A stretch of 16,191 bases of DNA, from the NCBI GenBank assembly GCA_946613955.1, contig CAMOGC010000018.1:1-16191 (forward strand), in the 5' to 3' direction. Under the pieces are notes generated by a model that saw only the letters and a list, made by a program, of their open reading frames with translations, was not told the origin of the DNA and ran no database searches. This DNA is from an uncultured Clostridia bacterium (GTDB taxonomy: Bacteria > Bacillota_A > Clostridia > Christensenellales > Aristaeellaceae). Made by a program: the position numbers and the translations under genes. Below are positions 1 through 6,350 of the stretch, piece after piece; the stretch's first letter is position 1, and each line of letters opens with the position of its first letter.

Positions 1-1088
1 ATGCCCACCAGCAGCACCACCGGGGAGAACATCTGGCTCATGATCACGAAGCCCAGATAAACCTTCCGTCCCCGGAAGCGCATCCGGGCCATGGCGTAGG
101 CCGCGGGAATGCCGCAGAGCATGGCGACGCCCGTGGCGCCGAAGGAAATCAGCAGGGAGTTCCCCAGATACCGCAGCACCCCGCGCTCCAGGGTTTCCGT
201 CAGGTTGTTCCACTGCCAGATGCTGGGCATGATATGCAGGAAATACATGTCCGTAGCCTCCGCGTTGCTGCGGAAGGCGGTAAAGAGCATGACCGCGAAG
301 GGATAGAGGATGAACACGGAAAACAGGATGACGACCGTATACAGGGCGACCCGGCCCAGCGGCTCCTTCACCTGATCCTTCCGCAGATACAGCGCGCAGA
401 GCAGCAGCCCCGCCGCCGGCAGGATCGTCATCCACCACAGGCCGCTCATTCCGCAGCTCATGCTGGTCAGCATACTCTCCGTCCGGTCTCCCGCGGCGCC
501 GTCGAAAAGGAAGCGATCCATCTGCGCCAGATAGGGAGCCGGATCCCCGGGGAAATGTCCCCCCGCCAGCAGCGTCGCCTTCCGGGAAAAATCCAGATTG
601 AACATCATGGGAACCGCGATGATCATCACGGGAATCGCAAGGGAGAAGGCCACTCCGACGGATGTCAGGGGGCGTCTTTTCCCGTTTTCCCGAAGCCCCA
701 GCCCCAGGCAGACCGCAGCCAGCCCCAGACAGACCAGCAGGGCGATCATCACCCGGGAAACCCCCAGCCCCGCGCCCATCATCTGGAAGCCGGTGCGGGT
801 GTTTTCGCTGTTGAGCCGGAAGACGACCAGCGAGGTTTTGACGCCCTTGCTGTTCGTCCGCTCGATGACCTCCTCCGTGACCTCCGTGGAAATTCCTTCC
901 GCGGCGTAGGCGGCCTGCTTCTCCTCCATCTCCCTCCGGGCGGCCATGTAGTTTTCGTCCCCGACAAAGGTGTTGGGGGATCTTTTGGTCTCCAGCGCCG
1001 CCGTAAAGCGCATCAGCGGCAGCGCCAACACCATCGCCGCCGCAAGGGCGCAGACGAGGGCGATCAGGAAGGCTGTTGTCCGGCGCAT
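1..1088 (-). CDS. MalG-type sugar ABC transporter permease with long N-terminal extension (partial, C-terminus off window)
   Basis: I translated this frame by hand from the ATG at 1088; it stays open to the window edge (362 residues visible). Residues 243-362 look like the start of a MalG-type inner-membrane permease: a first helix at about 246-272, the 'NSLLIS' segment near 310, then 'GIPAAYAMARMRFRGRK' at 326-342, typical of binding-protein-dependent permeases. The EAA loop that contacts the ATPase would lie beyond the window. Residues 1-242 are unusual. They hold a helix at about 5-25, an 80-residue probably extracytoplasmic loop, helices near 111-132 and 143-162, a second loop, and a helix near 214-235. 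Usual MalG proteins are about 280 residues and lack this part. The ATG overlaps the stop of the MalF-type gene by one base (TGATG), so the two are probably translationally coupled and form a heterodimer. Substrate unknown, probably an oligosaccharide. Confidence 0.85.
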   Translation of the reverse strand, partial: MRRTTAFLIALVCALAAAMVLALPLMRFTAALETKRSPNTFVGDENYMAARREMEEKQAAYAAEGISTEVTEEVIERTNSKGVKTSLVVFRLNSENTRTGFQMMGAGLGVSRVMIALLVCLGLAAVCLGLGLRENGKRRPLTSVGVAFSLAIPVMIIAVPMMFNLDFSRKATLLAGGHFPGDPAPYLAQMDRFLFDGAAGDRTESMLTSMSCGMSGLWWMTILPAAGLLLCALYLRKDQVKEPLGRVALYTVVILFSVFILYPFAVMLFTAFRSNAEATDMYFLHIMPSIWQWNNLTETLERGVLRYLGNSLLISFGATGVAMLCGIPAAYAMARMRFRGRKVYLGFVIMSQMFSPVVLLVG

Positions 1089-1975
1089 CACAGATCCTCC
1101 TCCCCTCGCATGGTGATGAGCATATACAGCCCGGAGGCCACCGCCAGGATCAGGAACCCGATGACGGACAGCGCCGTGGCCGGGCCTTTTTTCTGATCAT
1201 AGAAGGCCAGCATATACAGCCAGGTCACCATGGTGTCGGTCTTGTTGGCCGGCGCGCCCTTGGTGATGGTATAGATGATGGGGAAAGAGTTGAAAACATA
1301 GATGATGTTCAGCACCGTGCTGACCGTCAGGGAGGGCTTCACCAGGGGAACCGTAATGTTGAACAGCTTCTGCCAGAAGGAGGCCCCGTCCACCTTCGCC
1401 GCCTCGTAATAGGCCTTGTCGATGGACTGCAGCCCGGACAGCACCGTAAAGGTCACGAAGGGGATGGTCACGATAATGCCCACCGCGCATTCCCATACGA
1501 ACTCAATCTGCCAGCTGGAGCGCCAGTTGACCGCCTGGGTCAGCAGGCCCGTGTTCAGCAGCAGGTTGTTCAGATGCCCGTATTCCAATTTGATGATGTA
1601 GTTCCAGACCGAAGCCTGGATCACCAGGGACGCCGCCCAGGGGAACACCATGATCGACCGGGCGATCTTCCGGCCCCGGAAGCGCTGGTTCAGCACCAGG
1701 GCGCAGATGAACCCGATCAGCGTCGACAGCCCCACCACCGAAACCACCCAGATCAGCGTGTTCAGCATGACCTGGGGGAAGGCGGGCAAAGCCACCGCGT
1801 CCTGGAAGTTCTTCAGGCCGATAAATCCGCCCACCACGCCGGAGCGGCTGATGCTGCTGAAGGCCAGATGGAACACGATGCCGATGGGAAACAGCACAAA
1901 AATCAGCATCAGCAGGATGCTGGGCAGAATCCAGACATAGGGCTCCCACTTGTGCCGCATAAAGACGTTATTCAA
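1088..1975 (-). CDS. MalF-type sugar ABC transporter permease
   Basis: This is a 295-residue integral membrane permease of a carbohydrate importer, the usual length for the MalF/UgpA group. Helices are visible at about 14-36, 70-95, 105-125, 160-182, 215-240 and 265-290. The cytoplasmic EAA loop, which docks on the ATPase, is at about 191-214: 'EAAKVDGASFWQ' and then 'ITVPLVKP'. The start is taken as TTG at 1975 because an AGGAG sits 7 bases upstream; the first in-frame ATG (1960) has no ribosome binding site. It follows the binding-protein gene after a hairpin with a T-run and overlaps the MalG-type gene by one base. It should pair with that permease and be fed by the protein encoded at 2045-3301. 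Permease function is clear; the substrate is not readable from the sequence. Confidence 0.92.
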   Translation of the reverse strand: MNNVFMRHKWEPYVWILPSILLMLIFVLFPIGIVFHLAFSSISRSGVVGGFIGLKNFQDAVALPAFPQVMLNTLIWVVSVVGLSTLIGFICALVLNQRFRGRKIARSIMVFPWAASLVIQASVWNYIIKLEYGHLNNLLLNTGLLTQAVNWRSSWQIEFVWECAVGIIVTIPFVTFTVLSGLQSIDKAYYEAAKVDGASFWQKLFNITVPLVKPSLTVSTVLNIIYVFNSFPIIYTITKGAPANKTDTMVTWLYMLAFYDQKKGPATALSVIGFLILAVASGLYMLITMRGEEDL

Positions 1976-1996
1976 AGGCCACTCCTCCCCTTATTC

Positions 1997-2031
1997 AAAA
2001 AACCGGGGAGGCCGGCCTTCGGCCTCCCCGG
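1997..2031 (-). terminator. Intercistronic hairpin with T-run between binding protein and permease genes
   Basis: An 11-bp perfect inverted repeat (2003-2013 with 2021-2031, arms CCGGGGAGGCC/GGCCTCCCCGG) is followed on the minus strand by six T residues (1997-2002). It has the form of a factor-independent terminator. Since the permease genes follow directly, it probably acts as a partial terminator or mRNA stabiliser that keeps binding-protein levels above permease levels, as in other sugar ABC operons. Confidence 0.8.
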
Positions 2032-2044
2032 AGGGAATCAGAAA

Positions 2045-3301
2045 TCAATCCCCGGCGATGTTCTTCTGGAGATCGTCCAGCAGGGTCTTCACGTCGCCGC
2101 CGGTCAGGGCGTTCTGCTCCACGGCGATGACGCCGGTCTTCACATCCGCCCACTTGGATTCGGTCAGCGGATAGAATTTCGCCGTATCCAGCACGCTCAG
2201 CCAGGCCTCGAAGGAGGGATCCGCCGCCACCAGGGCGCCCACAGCGGAGTTCACCGCCGGCAGGAAGCCTTCCATGGAGACCCACGGCACGTAGTTTTCG
2301 GGATCATAGAAGAAGGTCAGGAACTTGCCGATAGCCGCGTTCCGGGCCGCCTGATCGGGGGCGGAGTCATCGCGGAAGGCCATGATCCGGTCCATGACGC
2401 CGACGGAGCTGGCCACCTTGCCCTCGTTGGCGGGAATGGCCGCGGTCGCGCAGTTGATGGTATATCCCTTTTCCTTCAGGTAGCTGGGGATCTGGTTCGG
2501 GCCGATCATCATCGCCAGCTTGCCGGCGCCGAACATATCCTGCAGGTCATACCGGGTCTGGGTGGCGGGATTGGGGTTGGTGTAGCCCTTCTTCACCAGG
2601 CCGGCGGCGAAATTGATCGCCTCGACGTTGGCTTCGCTGTTCAGGGCCCACTTCCCGTCGGCGTCGACGAAGCCGCCGCCGTTGCCCCAGGTATAGTAGG
2701 CGAAGGCCGCCTGGCCTTCATCGGTGGTCATGTCAATGCCCCAGGGATAAACCTCGCCGCCGTAGAAGTCGATGATCGCCTGGCAGGCGTCCTCGAGCTC
2801 GGCCCAGGTAGTCGGCACTTCGACGCCGGCTTCCTTCAGCATGTCCACGTTGTAATACAGCGCGCGGGCGGAAGCCAGATCCGGCACGGCCCAGCAGACG
2901 CCGTCCACGACGCTCTGGTCAATGAAGGAGGGGAAGAAATCCTTGAACAGCTCTTCCGGGCAGTAATCGCTCACGGGGAGCAGCAGCCCGTCCGCCTGAT
3001 ACTGGGCGAAGGTGTCGATGTTCAGGATGTCAGGAGCGTTCTTGTTCTCGATCCGGGTGGAAACCTCGGTGGACAGATCGTTCCAGGAAACGACCTGCAG
3101 GTTCAGCTTGATGCCGGGATTGGCGGCCTCAAACTTCGCCACGAAGTTGGACCCGTCCATTCCCTTGCCCAGGAACCAGTCTTCCGTCGCGGGGCCGTAC
3201 TGGGCGATAATCACATCCAGCACCACATCCTCCGCGGCCGCGAAGGACATGCATCCCAGCATCAGCGCGCAGGCCAGCAACAGGGAAAGCAGCTTTTTCA
3301 T
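2045..3301 (-). CDS. Extracellular sugar-binding protein of ABC importer (SBP family 1)
   Basis: This is a 418-residue solute-binding protein of the SBP_bac_1 (MalE/UgpB-like) type. It captures a carbohydrate outside the membrane and delivers it to the permease pair encoded just downstream. Residues 1-23 are a signal peptide: MKK, a leucine-rich core, then 'FAAA' before 'EDV'. I favour type I cleavage after Ala23. Cys17 follows 'MLG', a poor lipobox, so a lipoprotein is possible but less likely. The family signature 'VVSWNDLSTEVSTRI ... APDILNIDT' lies at about 68-98, and 'YYNVDMLKEAGVEVPTTWAE' follows near 150-170. Start at 3301 is supported by AAGGAGG nine bases upstream and by a strong promoter. 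First gene of the transport operon. The ligand cannot be named from sequence alone. Confidence 0.93.
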   Translation of the reverse strand: MKKLLSLLLACALMLGCMSFAAAEDVVLDVIIAQYGPATEDWFLGKGMDGSNFVAKFEAANPGIKLNLQVVSWNDLSTEVSTRIENKNAPDILNIDTFAQYQADGLLLPVSDYCPEELFKDFFPSFIDQSVVDGVCWAVPDLASARALYYNVDMLKEAGVEVPTTWAELEDACQAIIDFYGGEVYPWGIDMTTDEGQAAFAYYTWGNGGGFVDADGKWALNSEANVEAINFAAGLVKKGYTNPNPATQTRYDLQDMFGAGKLAMMIGPNQIPSYLKEKGYTINCATAAIPANEGKVASSVGVMDRIMAFRDDSAPDQAARNAAIGKFLTFFYDPENYVPWVSMEGFLPAVNSAVGALVAADPSFEAWLSVLDTAKFYPLTESKWADVKTGVIAVEQNALTGGDVKTLLDDLQKNIAGD

Positions 3302-3329
3302 ACAGGGAAACCTCCTTTTTTAACTGTTC

Positions 3330-3343
3330 GGCGGTCGTCCGCC
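3330..3343 (-). promoter_or_regulatory. Short inverted repeat in the leader of the sugar ABC operon (possible operator or 5' hairpin)
   Basis: Arms GGCGG and CCGCC with a 4-base loop lie a few bases downstream of the predicted transcription start and upstream of the ribosome binding site. This is a usual place for a repressor operator or a stabilising 5' hairpin. No regulator gene in the window can be tied to it. Five base pairs is short, so chance is possible. Confidence 0.3.
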
Positions 3344-3355
3344 TTGAATGGAAAA

Positions 3356-3384
3356 ATTATACCGCTTCTCCACCTGATTGTAAA
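3356..3384 (-). promoter_or_regulatory. Strong housekeeping promoter of the sugar ABC operon
   Basis: Read on the minus strand, TTTACA (3379-3384) and TATAAT (3356-3361) are separated by exactly 17 bases. The -10 is perfect and the -35 differs from TTGACA by one base. It points at the binding-protein gene and leaves a leader of roughly 45-50 bases that ends in a good ribosome binding site. Confidence 0.85.
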
Positions 3385-3433
3385 GCCCTTTTTCAGGAAT
3401 TCAAATCGCCCCATCCTTCGCGGGAAAGCCCCC

Positions 3434-3457
3434 TTCTCTTCCGGAGGCCGAAGAGAA
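3434..3457. promoter_or_regulatory. Interrupted palindrome upstream of the sugar operon promoter
   Basis: TTCTCTTC (3434-3441) and GAAGAGAA (3450-3457) form a perfect 8-bp inverted repeat with an 8-base centre. It lies about 85-108 bases upstream of the predicted start of the sugar operon, in the gap after the DUF368 terminator. It has no T-run, so it is not a terminator. It could be a binding site for a dimeric regulator; no direct evidence. Confidence 0.25.
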
Positions 3458-3500
3458 CGCGCGCTTGCAGGCGCCGGAAAGCCATTTTCACAAAGGTCTG

Positions 3501-3528
3501 AAAAAGCCCGGCGCCTTCGCGCCGGGCT
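3501..3528 (-). terminator. Factor-independent terminator of the DUF368 gene
   Basis: A 10-bp perfect stem (AGCCCGGCGC, 3505-3514, with GCGCCGGGCT, 3519-3528) and a 4-base loop are followed on the minus strand by five T residues. It lies 13 bases past the stop codon of the DUF368 gene and separates it from the sugar operon promoter. Confidence 0.9.
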
Positions 3529-3540
3529 AAACAGATGAAG

Positions 3541-4416
3541 TTATGATTCCTTCGCGGGTTCCGGATCGCCGCCCAGCTTGAAGGCCACGAACACGCCCAG
3601 CGCCAGGCACACCACCGACGCCACGCAGATCCAGACATTGAATCCCTCGTAGATGGAAGGATCCATCAGAATCACCACCGGGGACGCGGCCACCATGCCC
3701 AGAATCGCGCAATAGGTCCGGCCCTTCCATTTCTTCATCAGGAAGGCGATCAGCTTCGCGATGCCGAAGATGCCCACGACGATGCCGATGCCGAAGGGCA
3801 GCAGAATGCCCACATTGTGCAGGATCATATCGCCGTTTCCGGAGGTGATTCCCTTGAGCAGGGCGGGGATCGCCTCGGTCACGATGGGCTCATAATACCC
3901 CAGGGTTTTCAGGATCATGCTGCCGGACACGCCGGGGATGACCATGGTGGCGGAGGCGATGGCGCCCAGGCACAGGAGCTTGATAACCTCCAGGACGTTC
4001 AGCTCGATGGCGGCCTTGTTGTTCGCCTCCACGGCCTTGAGCACCACCACCAGCGCGAAGAACAGCACGAAGACGACCACGCCCTGCCAGCCGATCTTCT
4101 CCCCCTTCATTTCCTTGAGGATGAAGGGCAGGCTGCCCAGAATCAGGCCGATGAACAGCGCGTTGGTCGGCAGGGGGAAGTTGGCGAAGGCCGCCTTCAG
4201 CCCAATCGCCCCCAGGGCGATGGCCAGCACCATGCCCACCAGATAGGGCAGCAGCACCTTGATGCATTCCTTAAACTTCGTAAACAGGTGATTGATCGAC
4301 CAGATCAGCTTGTCATAGATGCCCATGGAAACCATCATCGTTCCGCCGGACACCCCGGGAATCACGTTGGCCAGGCCGATCACCATGCCCCGCAGCACAT
4401 CCATAAACCACTTCAT
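3541..4416 (-). CDS. popT: DUF368 (PopT-type) polyprenyl-phosphate flippase
   Basis: This multi-pass membrane protein of the DUF368 family has about 291 residues. The family has been shown in other bacteria to return undecaprenyl phosphate, the lipid carrier of cell-wall synthesis, across the cytoplasmic membrane. The two diagnostic copies of the PGVSG motif are present: 'NVIPGVSGGT' about 20 residues from the start, and 'MVIPGVSGSM' at about 160-169. They belong to the two halves of the internally duplicated fold. The start at 4416 is chosen because the protein then begins 'MKWFMDVLRG', as relatives do, with GGAGG 11 bases upstream. An in-frame ATG at 4434 would add six residues but has no ribosome binding site. 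A clear terminator follows. The gene symbol reflects family membership rather than proven function here. Gap to the upstream small gene is 208 bases. Confidence 0.9.
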   Translation of the reverse strand: MKWFMDVLRGMVIGLANVIPGVSGGTMMVSMGIYDKLIWSINHLFTKFKECIKVLLPYLVGMVLAIALGAIGLKAAFANFPLPTNALFIGLILGSLPFILKEMKGEKIGWQGVVVFVLFFALVVVLKAVEANNKAAIELNVLEVIKLLCLGAIASATMVIPGVSGSMILKTLGYYEPIVTEAIPALLKGITSGNGDMILHNVGILLPFGIGIVVGIFGIAKLIAFLMKKWKGRTYCAILGMVAASPVVILMDPSIYEGFNVWICVASVVCLALGVFVAFKLGGDPEPAKES

Positions 4417-4524
4417 TTGCTTCTTTTCCTCCATCCATTTTGTCGTTCACAGGACCCCCGCGAATCCGCCGGAGGCCGCGATTCCGCCTTTCCGCGGCGG
4501 CCGAGGCCATGCCTTCGCCCCGGG

Positions 4525-4626
4525 CGGCCGGAATGGCAGTCCCGCTTCCGGTTGCTTCCCCCGCCCGCAGCGGCCGAAGCCGCTCCTTCATTGCAATCGG
4601 CCGGAATGGCGGCTCCGCTTCCGGTT
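4525..4626. repeat. Two-copy 73-bp direct repeat with hairpin-forming core
   Basis: CGGCCGGAATGGC... (4525-4553) recurs at 4598-4626 with about three differences over 29 bases. On the minus strand each core starts CCGGAA and ends TTCCGG, so it can fold. Between the copies, AGCGGC-TTCG-GCCGCT (4569-4584) makes a stem with a UUCG tetraloop when transcribed on the minus strand. There is no T-run. It fills the gap between the small cysteine-rich gene and the DUF368 gene. A degenerate third copy may lie near 4463-4505. Confidence 0.6.
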
Positions 4627-4876
4627 ACAGTCCGCGCCAGCGGTCGTCGTCGCTGACATCCCCGTCCTCCGCCTCCCGCGGCGCGAAGGCCGCCTCCAGG
4701 CTTTCCGGGGAAAAACGGGGATCCGCCGCCAGGGAGGCCAGATGATCCCGGGAAACCACCGTATCCGTTCCCAGGCAGTCCGTGCACCGATAGCCGCAGG
4801 CCGGGCACACGCAGCCCAGCCGATCGCTTTCCGCATGAACCATGAACGCTTCACATACCTTGCATCCGCATCTCAT
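4625..4876 (-). CDS. Small eight-cysteine putative zinc-binding protein
   Basis: This 83-residue protein was not recognised. Its first 34 residues carry eight cysteines at positions 3, 5, 8, 22, 24, 27, 31 and 34, including 'CVCPACGYRCTDC', which resembles two zinc-ribbon-like sites. The remainder is acidic and probably flexible ('EAEDGDVSDDD' near the end). No membrane segment or signal peptide is visible, so it is likely cytoplasmic. I chose the ATG at 4876, not the longer frame from 4951, because GGGAGG lies 8 bases upstream of it and the longer start would lie upstream of the -35 box of the promoter. It has its own strong promoter. It lies upstream of the DUF368 gene on the same strand, and read-through into that gene is possible. 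Whether it binds zinc, nucleic acid or a protein partner cannot be told. Confidence 0.75.
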   Translation of the reverse strand: MRCGCKVCEAFMVHAESDRLGCVCPACGYRCTDCLGTDTVVSRDHLASLAADPRFSPESLEAAFAPREAEDGDVSDDDRWRGL

Positions 4877-4904
4877 TTCCTGCCCCTCCCGCGGGCCAAA
4901 GCGC

Positions 4905-4933
4905 ATTATAGCAAAGCTTTTTCCTTTGTTCAA
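4905..4933 (-). promoter_or_regulatory. Strong housekeeping promoter of the small cysteine-rich gene
   Basis: On the minus strand TTGAAC (4928-4933) and a perfect TATAAT (4905-4910) are 17 bases apart. The predicted leader is only about 20 bases and carries GGGAGG before the ATG at 4876. It starts directly after the hpf terminator, so the small gene, and perhaps the DUF368 gene, is expressed independently of hpf. Confidence 0.85.
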
Positions 4934-4949
4934 GGGGGAGAAAGCGCGC

Positions 4950-4986
4950 AAAAAAGGCGGAGGGGAGGTCCGTTTCCCGCTCCGCC
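4950..4986 (-). terminator. Terminator downstream of hpf
   Basis: On the minus strand GGCGGAG (complement of 4980-4986) pairs with CTCCGCC (complement of 4956-4962). An inner GGG/CCC pairing extends the stem, and six T residues follow (4950-4955). It lies about 65 bases past the hpf stop codon. Confidence 0.75.
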
Positions 4987-5050
4987 GGAGAAAGTGGCTT
5001 TTTCCGTTATGAACACCTGTCGGGGGCCGAAAACAGCTCCCCGTTTCCGC

Positions 5051-5584
5051 TTACGCTTCGGGTTCCAGCAGACCCAGGTTCCCGTCCTTGCGCAGGTACA
5101 GGACGTTGGTCCGCTCGGTATCGATATTGACAAAAGCGAAGAAATTGTGCCCCAGCATTTCCATCTCGATAATCGCGTCTTCCACGCTCATGGGGCGAAC
5201 CGGGAAGGTCTTCCGCCGGACGACCTTCCGATCCTCTTCCTCCGTTTCCTCCTCGTAATACTCCGGTACTTCGACAAACGCGTCTTCCCGGAGGCGCTTG
5301 GCCAGCTTGGTCCTGTGCTTGCGGATCTGGCGCTCAATCTTGGCCAGCGCCTGGTCGATGGCCACGAACAGGTTCTGGTCGGCCGCCTCGCTCCGAAGGA
5401 TCACGTTGTTCCCCATCGGAACCGTAATCTCCACAACCCGCTTCTCGTCCTTTTCCTTCCGCATCCGAACCTGCATCTCGGTTTCGGGAAGCAGATAGCG
5501 GCTCATGGTATTGGTTTTCTTTTCCACCCGTTTGGTAATTCCAGGGGTGACGGACATGTTTCTCGCGTTAATGATCAGCTTCAT
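5051..5584 (-). CDS. hpf: Ribosome hibernation promoting factor, long form
   Basis: This is a 177-residue long-form HPF. It binds the 30S decoding centre of idle ribosomes and, through its C-terminal domain, pairs two ribosomes into inactive 100S dimers in slow growth. The N-terminal RaiA/YfiA-type domain spans about 1-97 ('MKLIINARNMSVTPGI...' and the helix 'VAIDQALAKIERQIRKHR'). An acidic linker, 'EYYEEETEEEDR', lies at 108-119, and the dimerising C-terminal domain at about 123-170 includes 'RPMSVEDAIIEMEMLGHNFF'. Start at 5584 fits the family. The ribosome binding site AAAGGAG is about 14 bases upstream, longer than ideal. It is followed by a terminator and preceded by a 498-base gap with repeats. 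A possible SigH-like promoter is noted separately. Confidence 0.96.
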   Translation of the reverse strand: MKLIINARNMSVTPGITKRVEKKTNTMSRYLLPETEMQVRMRKEKDEKRVVEITVPMGNNVILRSEAADQNLFVAIDQALAKIERQIRKHRTKLAKRLREDAFVEVPEYYEEETEEEDRKVVRRKTFPVRPMSVEDAIIEMEMLGHNFFAFVNIDTERTNVLYLRKDGNLGLLEPEA

Positions 5585-6082
5585 AAAATCTGGTCGGTCT
5601 CCTTTCGTTTGTTTCCGCCGCGCCGGGTGCCCTGCTTCCCGCCGGGAGTCTTTTCCCCCGGAAGCGTCCGGTTTTTCCCGCCGCGGTCGTTTTCAAAAAC
5701 GCCTGATCGGGCTGCTTCGCAAAGCGCCGGTTATCCGCCGCCGCTTCGCTCCTTCTCCTGTGCCATGGGCACCACGCCCTTTCCTTTTGGTTTCTGTTTG
5801 TATATTTCGGGAAGCAGACCGCCATTTCCTGCAAACTTTGGAAATATTTTTTCAAGCGCCCGGTTTCCTTTCCCGCTGCCCTGACCGACCTGGTTTTTCC
5901 CTTCCGGACGCAGTTTTGTTCCCTGCCTCCCGGATCGGCCCGGAGTTTTTCCGCCCGGACGCGGTTTTGTTCCCTGCCTCCCGGATCAGCCCGGGGGGTT
6001 CCGTCCGGATGCTTTTTATTCCCGCCGCCCGGATCGGCCCGTTATATCCCGTCCAACCCGGTTATGTTTCTTGCTGCCCTGC
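5585..6082. other. Gap between the small membrane gene and hpf
   Basis: This stretch of 498 bases holds no convincing gene. Its proximal part (5585-5860) should contain the hpf promoter and leader. Its distal part (5860-6110) is a degenerate tandem repeat. Open frames crossing it on both strands are arginine- and proline-rich and run into hpf or the repeats; I regard them as accidental. Confidence 0.6.
5804..5832 (-). promoter_or_regulatory. Possible SigH-type promoter for hpf
   Basis: On the minus strand GCAGGAAAT (5824-5832) matches the SigH -35 form RnAGGAwWW. After a 12-base spacer comes CCCGAAATA, close to the -10 form RnnGAATww with two differences. Bacillus hpf (yvyD) is known to be under stress and SigH control, which makes this plausible. 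The leader would be about 210 bases. No housekeeping promoter was found in the gap. Confidence 0.25.
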
Positions 6083-6110
6083 TTACTGCGTTTTTCTGCT
6101 CGTTTTTCCG
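5860..6110. repeat. Degenerate tandem repeat, unit about 51 bp
   Basis: The best copies are 5904-5944 and 5955-5994, sharing GTTTTGTTCCCTGCCTCCCG and its flanks with only two or three differences. A third, more diverged copy starts near 6005, and weaker copies appear near 5862 and 6057. One plus-strand frame reads as 17-residue repeats ('DAVLFPASRI...'), but it runs opposite hpf and diverges without respecting codons, so I treat the array as non-coding. Confidence 0.7.
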
Positions 6111-6316
6111 TCAGCCGGCGTCTTTTCGTCCTCCGTTTTCTTTTTCCGGACCCAGACCACGCCCTCGATGCCAAGCCCGACGAGGAACAGGATGTTTCCG
6201 GCCACCGCGAGCCCCCGGCCTGCGTCGCTCCGAATATTCAGCCCCACAATCGCCAGAATCAGTCCCAGAATCCACAGCGCCGCGCCCATCGCCGGCAGCA
6301 CGTTTTCCTTTTTCAT
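6083..6316 (-). CDS. Small two-helix membrane protein of unknown function
   Basis: The predicted 77-residue protein begins 'MKKENVLPAMGAALWILG'. It has two hydrophobic segments at about 9-28 and 35-55, joined by a short loop 'NIRSDAGRG', and a charged tail rich in Lys, Glu and Thr ('VRKKKTEDEKTPADGK'). It is probably a hairpin in the cytoplasmic membrane with both ends inside. I do not recognise the family. The frame is open further upstream to an ATG at 6520, which would add 68 Arg/Gly-rich residues encoded by the tandem repeats; the membrane part alone looks like the real protein. The ribosome binding site before 6316 (AAAGGA, about 12 bases away) is weak. It is upstream of hpf on the same strand with a 498-base gap. 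Confidence 0.55.
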   Translation of the reverse strand: MKKENVLPAMGAALWILGLILAIVGLNIRSDAGRGLAVAGNILFLVGLGIEGVVWVRKKKTEDEKTPADGKTSRKTQ

Positions 6317-6350
6317 CTCTTCGTTTTCCTTTCCCCGAAAATAAAGCTCT

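Noticed and set aside
2045..3301. Binding protein as a typical lipoprotein
   Set aside because: Cys17 is preceded by M-L-G, a poor lipobox, while an A-A-A cleavage site follows. Not excluded, but the second option fits better.
1076..3538. 820-codon plus-strand open frame opposite the sugar transport genes
   Set aside because: It crosses three clearly coding minus-strand genes, their intergenic terminator and the promoter, and its product is His/Gln/Gly-rich without motifs.
4319..5884. 521-codon plus-strand open frame spanning several minus-strand genes
   Set aside because: It runs antisense through hpf, two terminators and a promoter; no domain is recognisable.
5505..6344. Plus-strand coding gene with 17-residue repeats
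   Set aside because: It starts inside the antisense of hpf, has no ribosome binding site, and copies differ without preference for silent changes.
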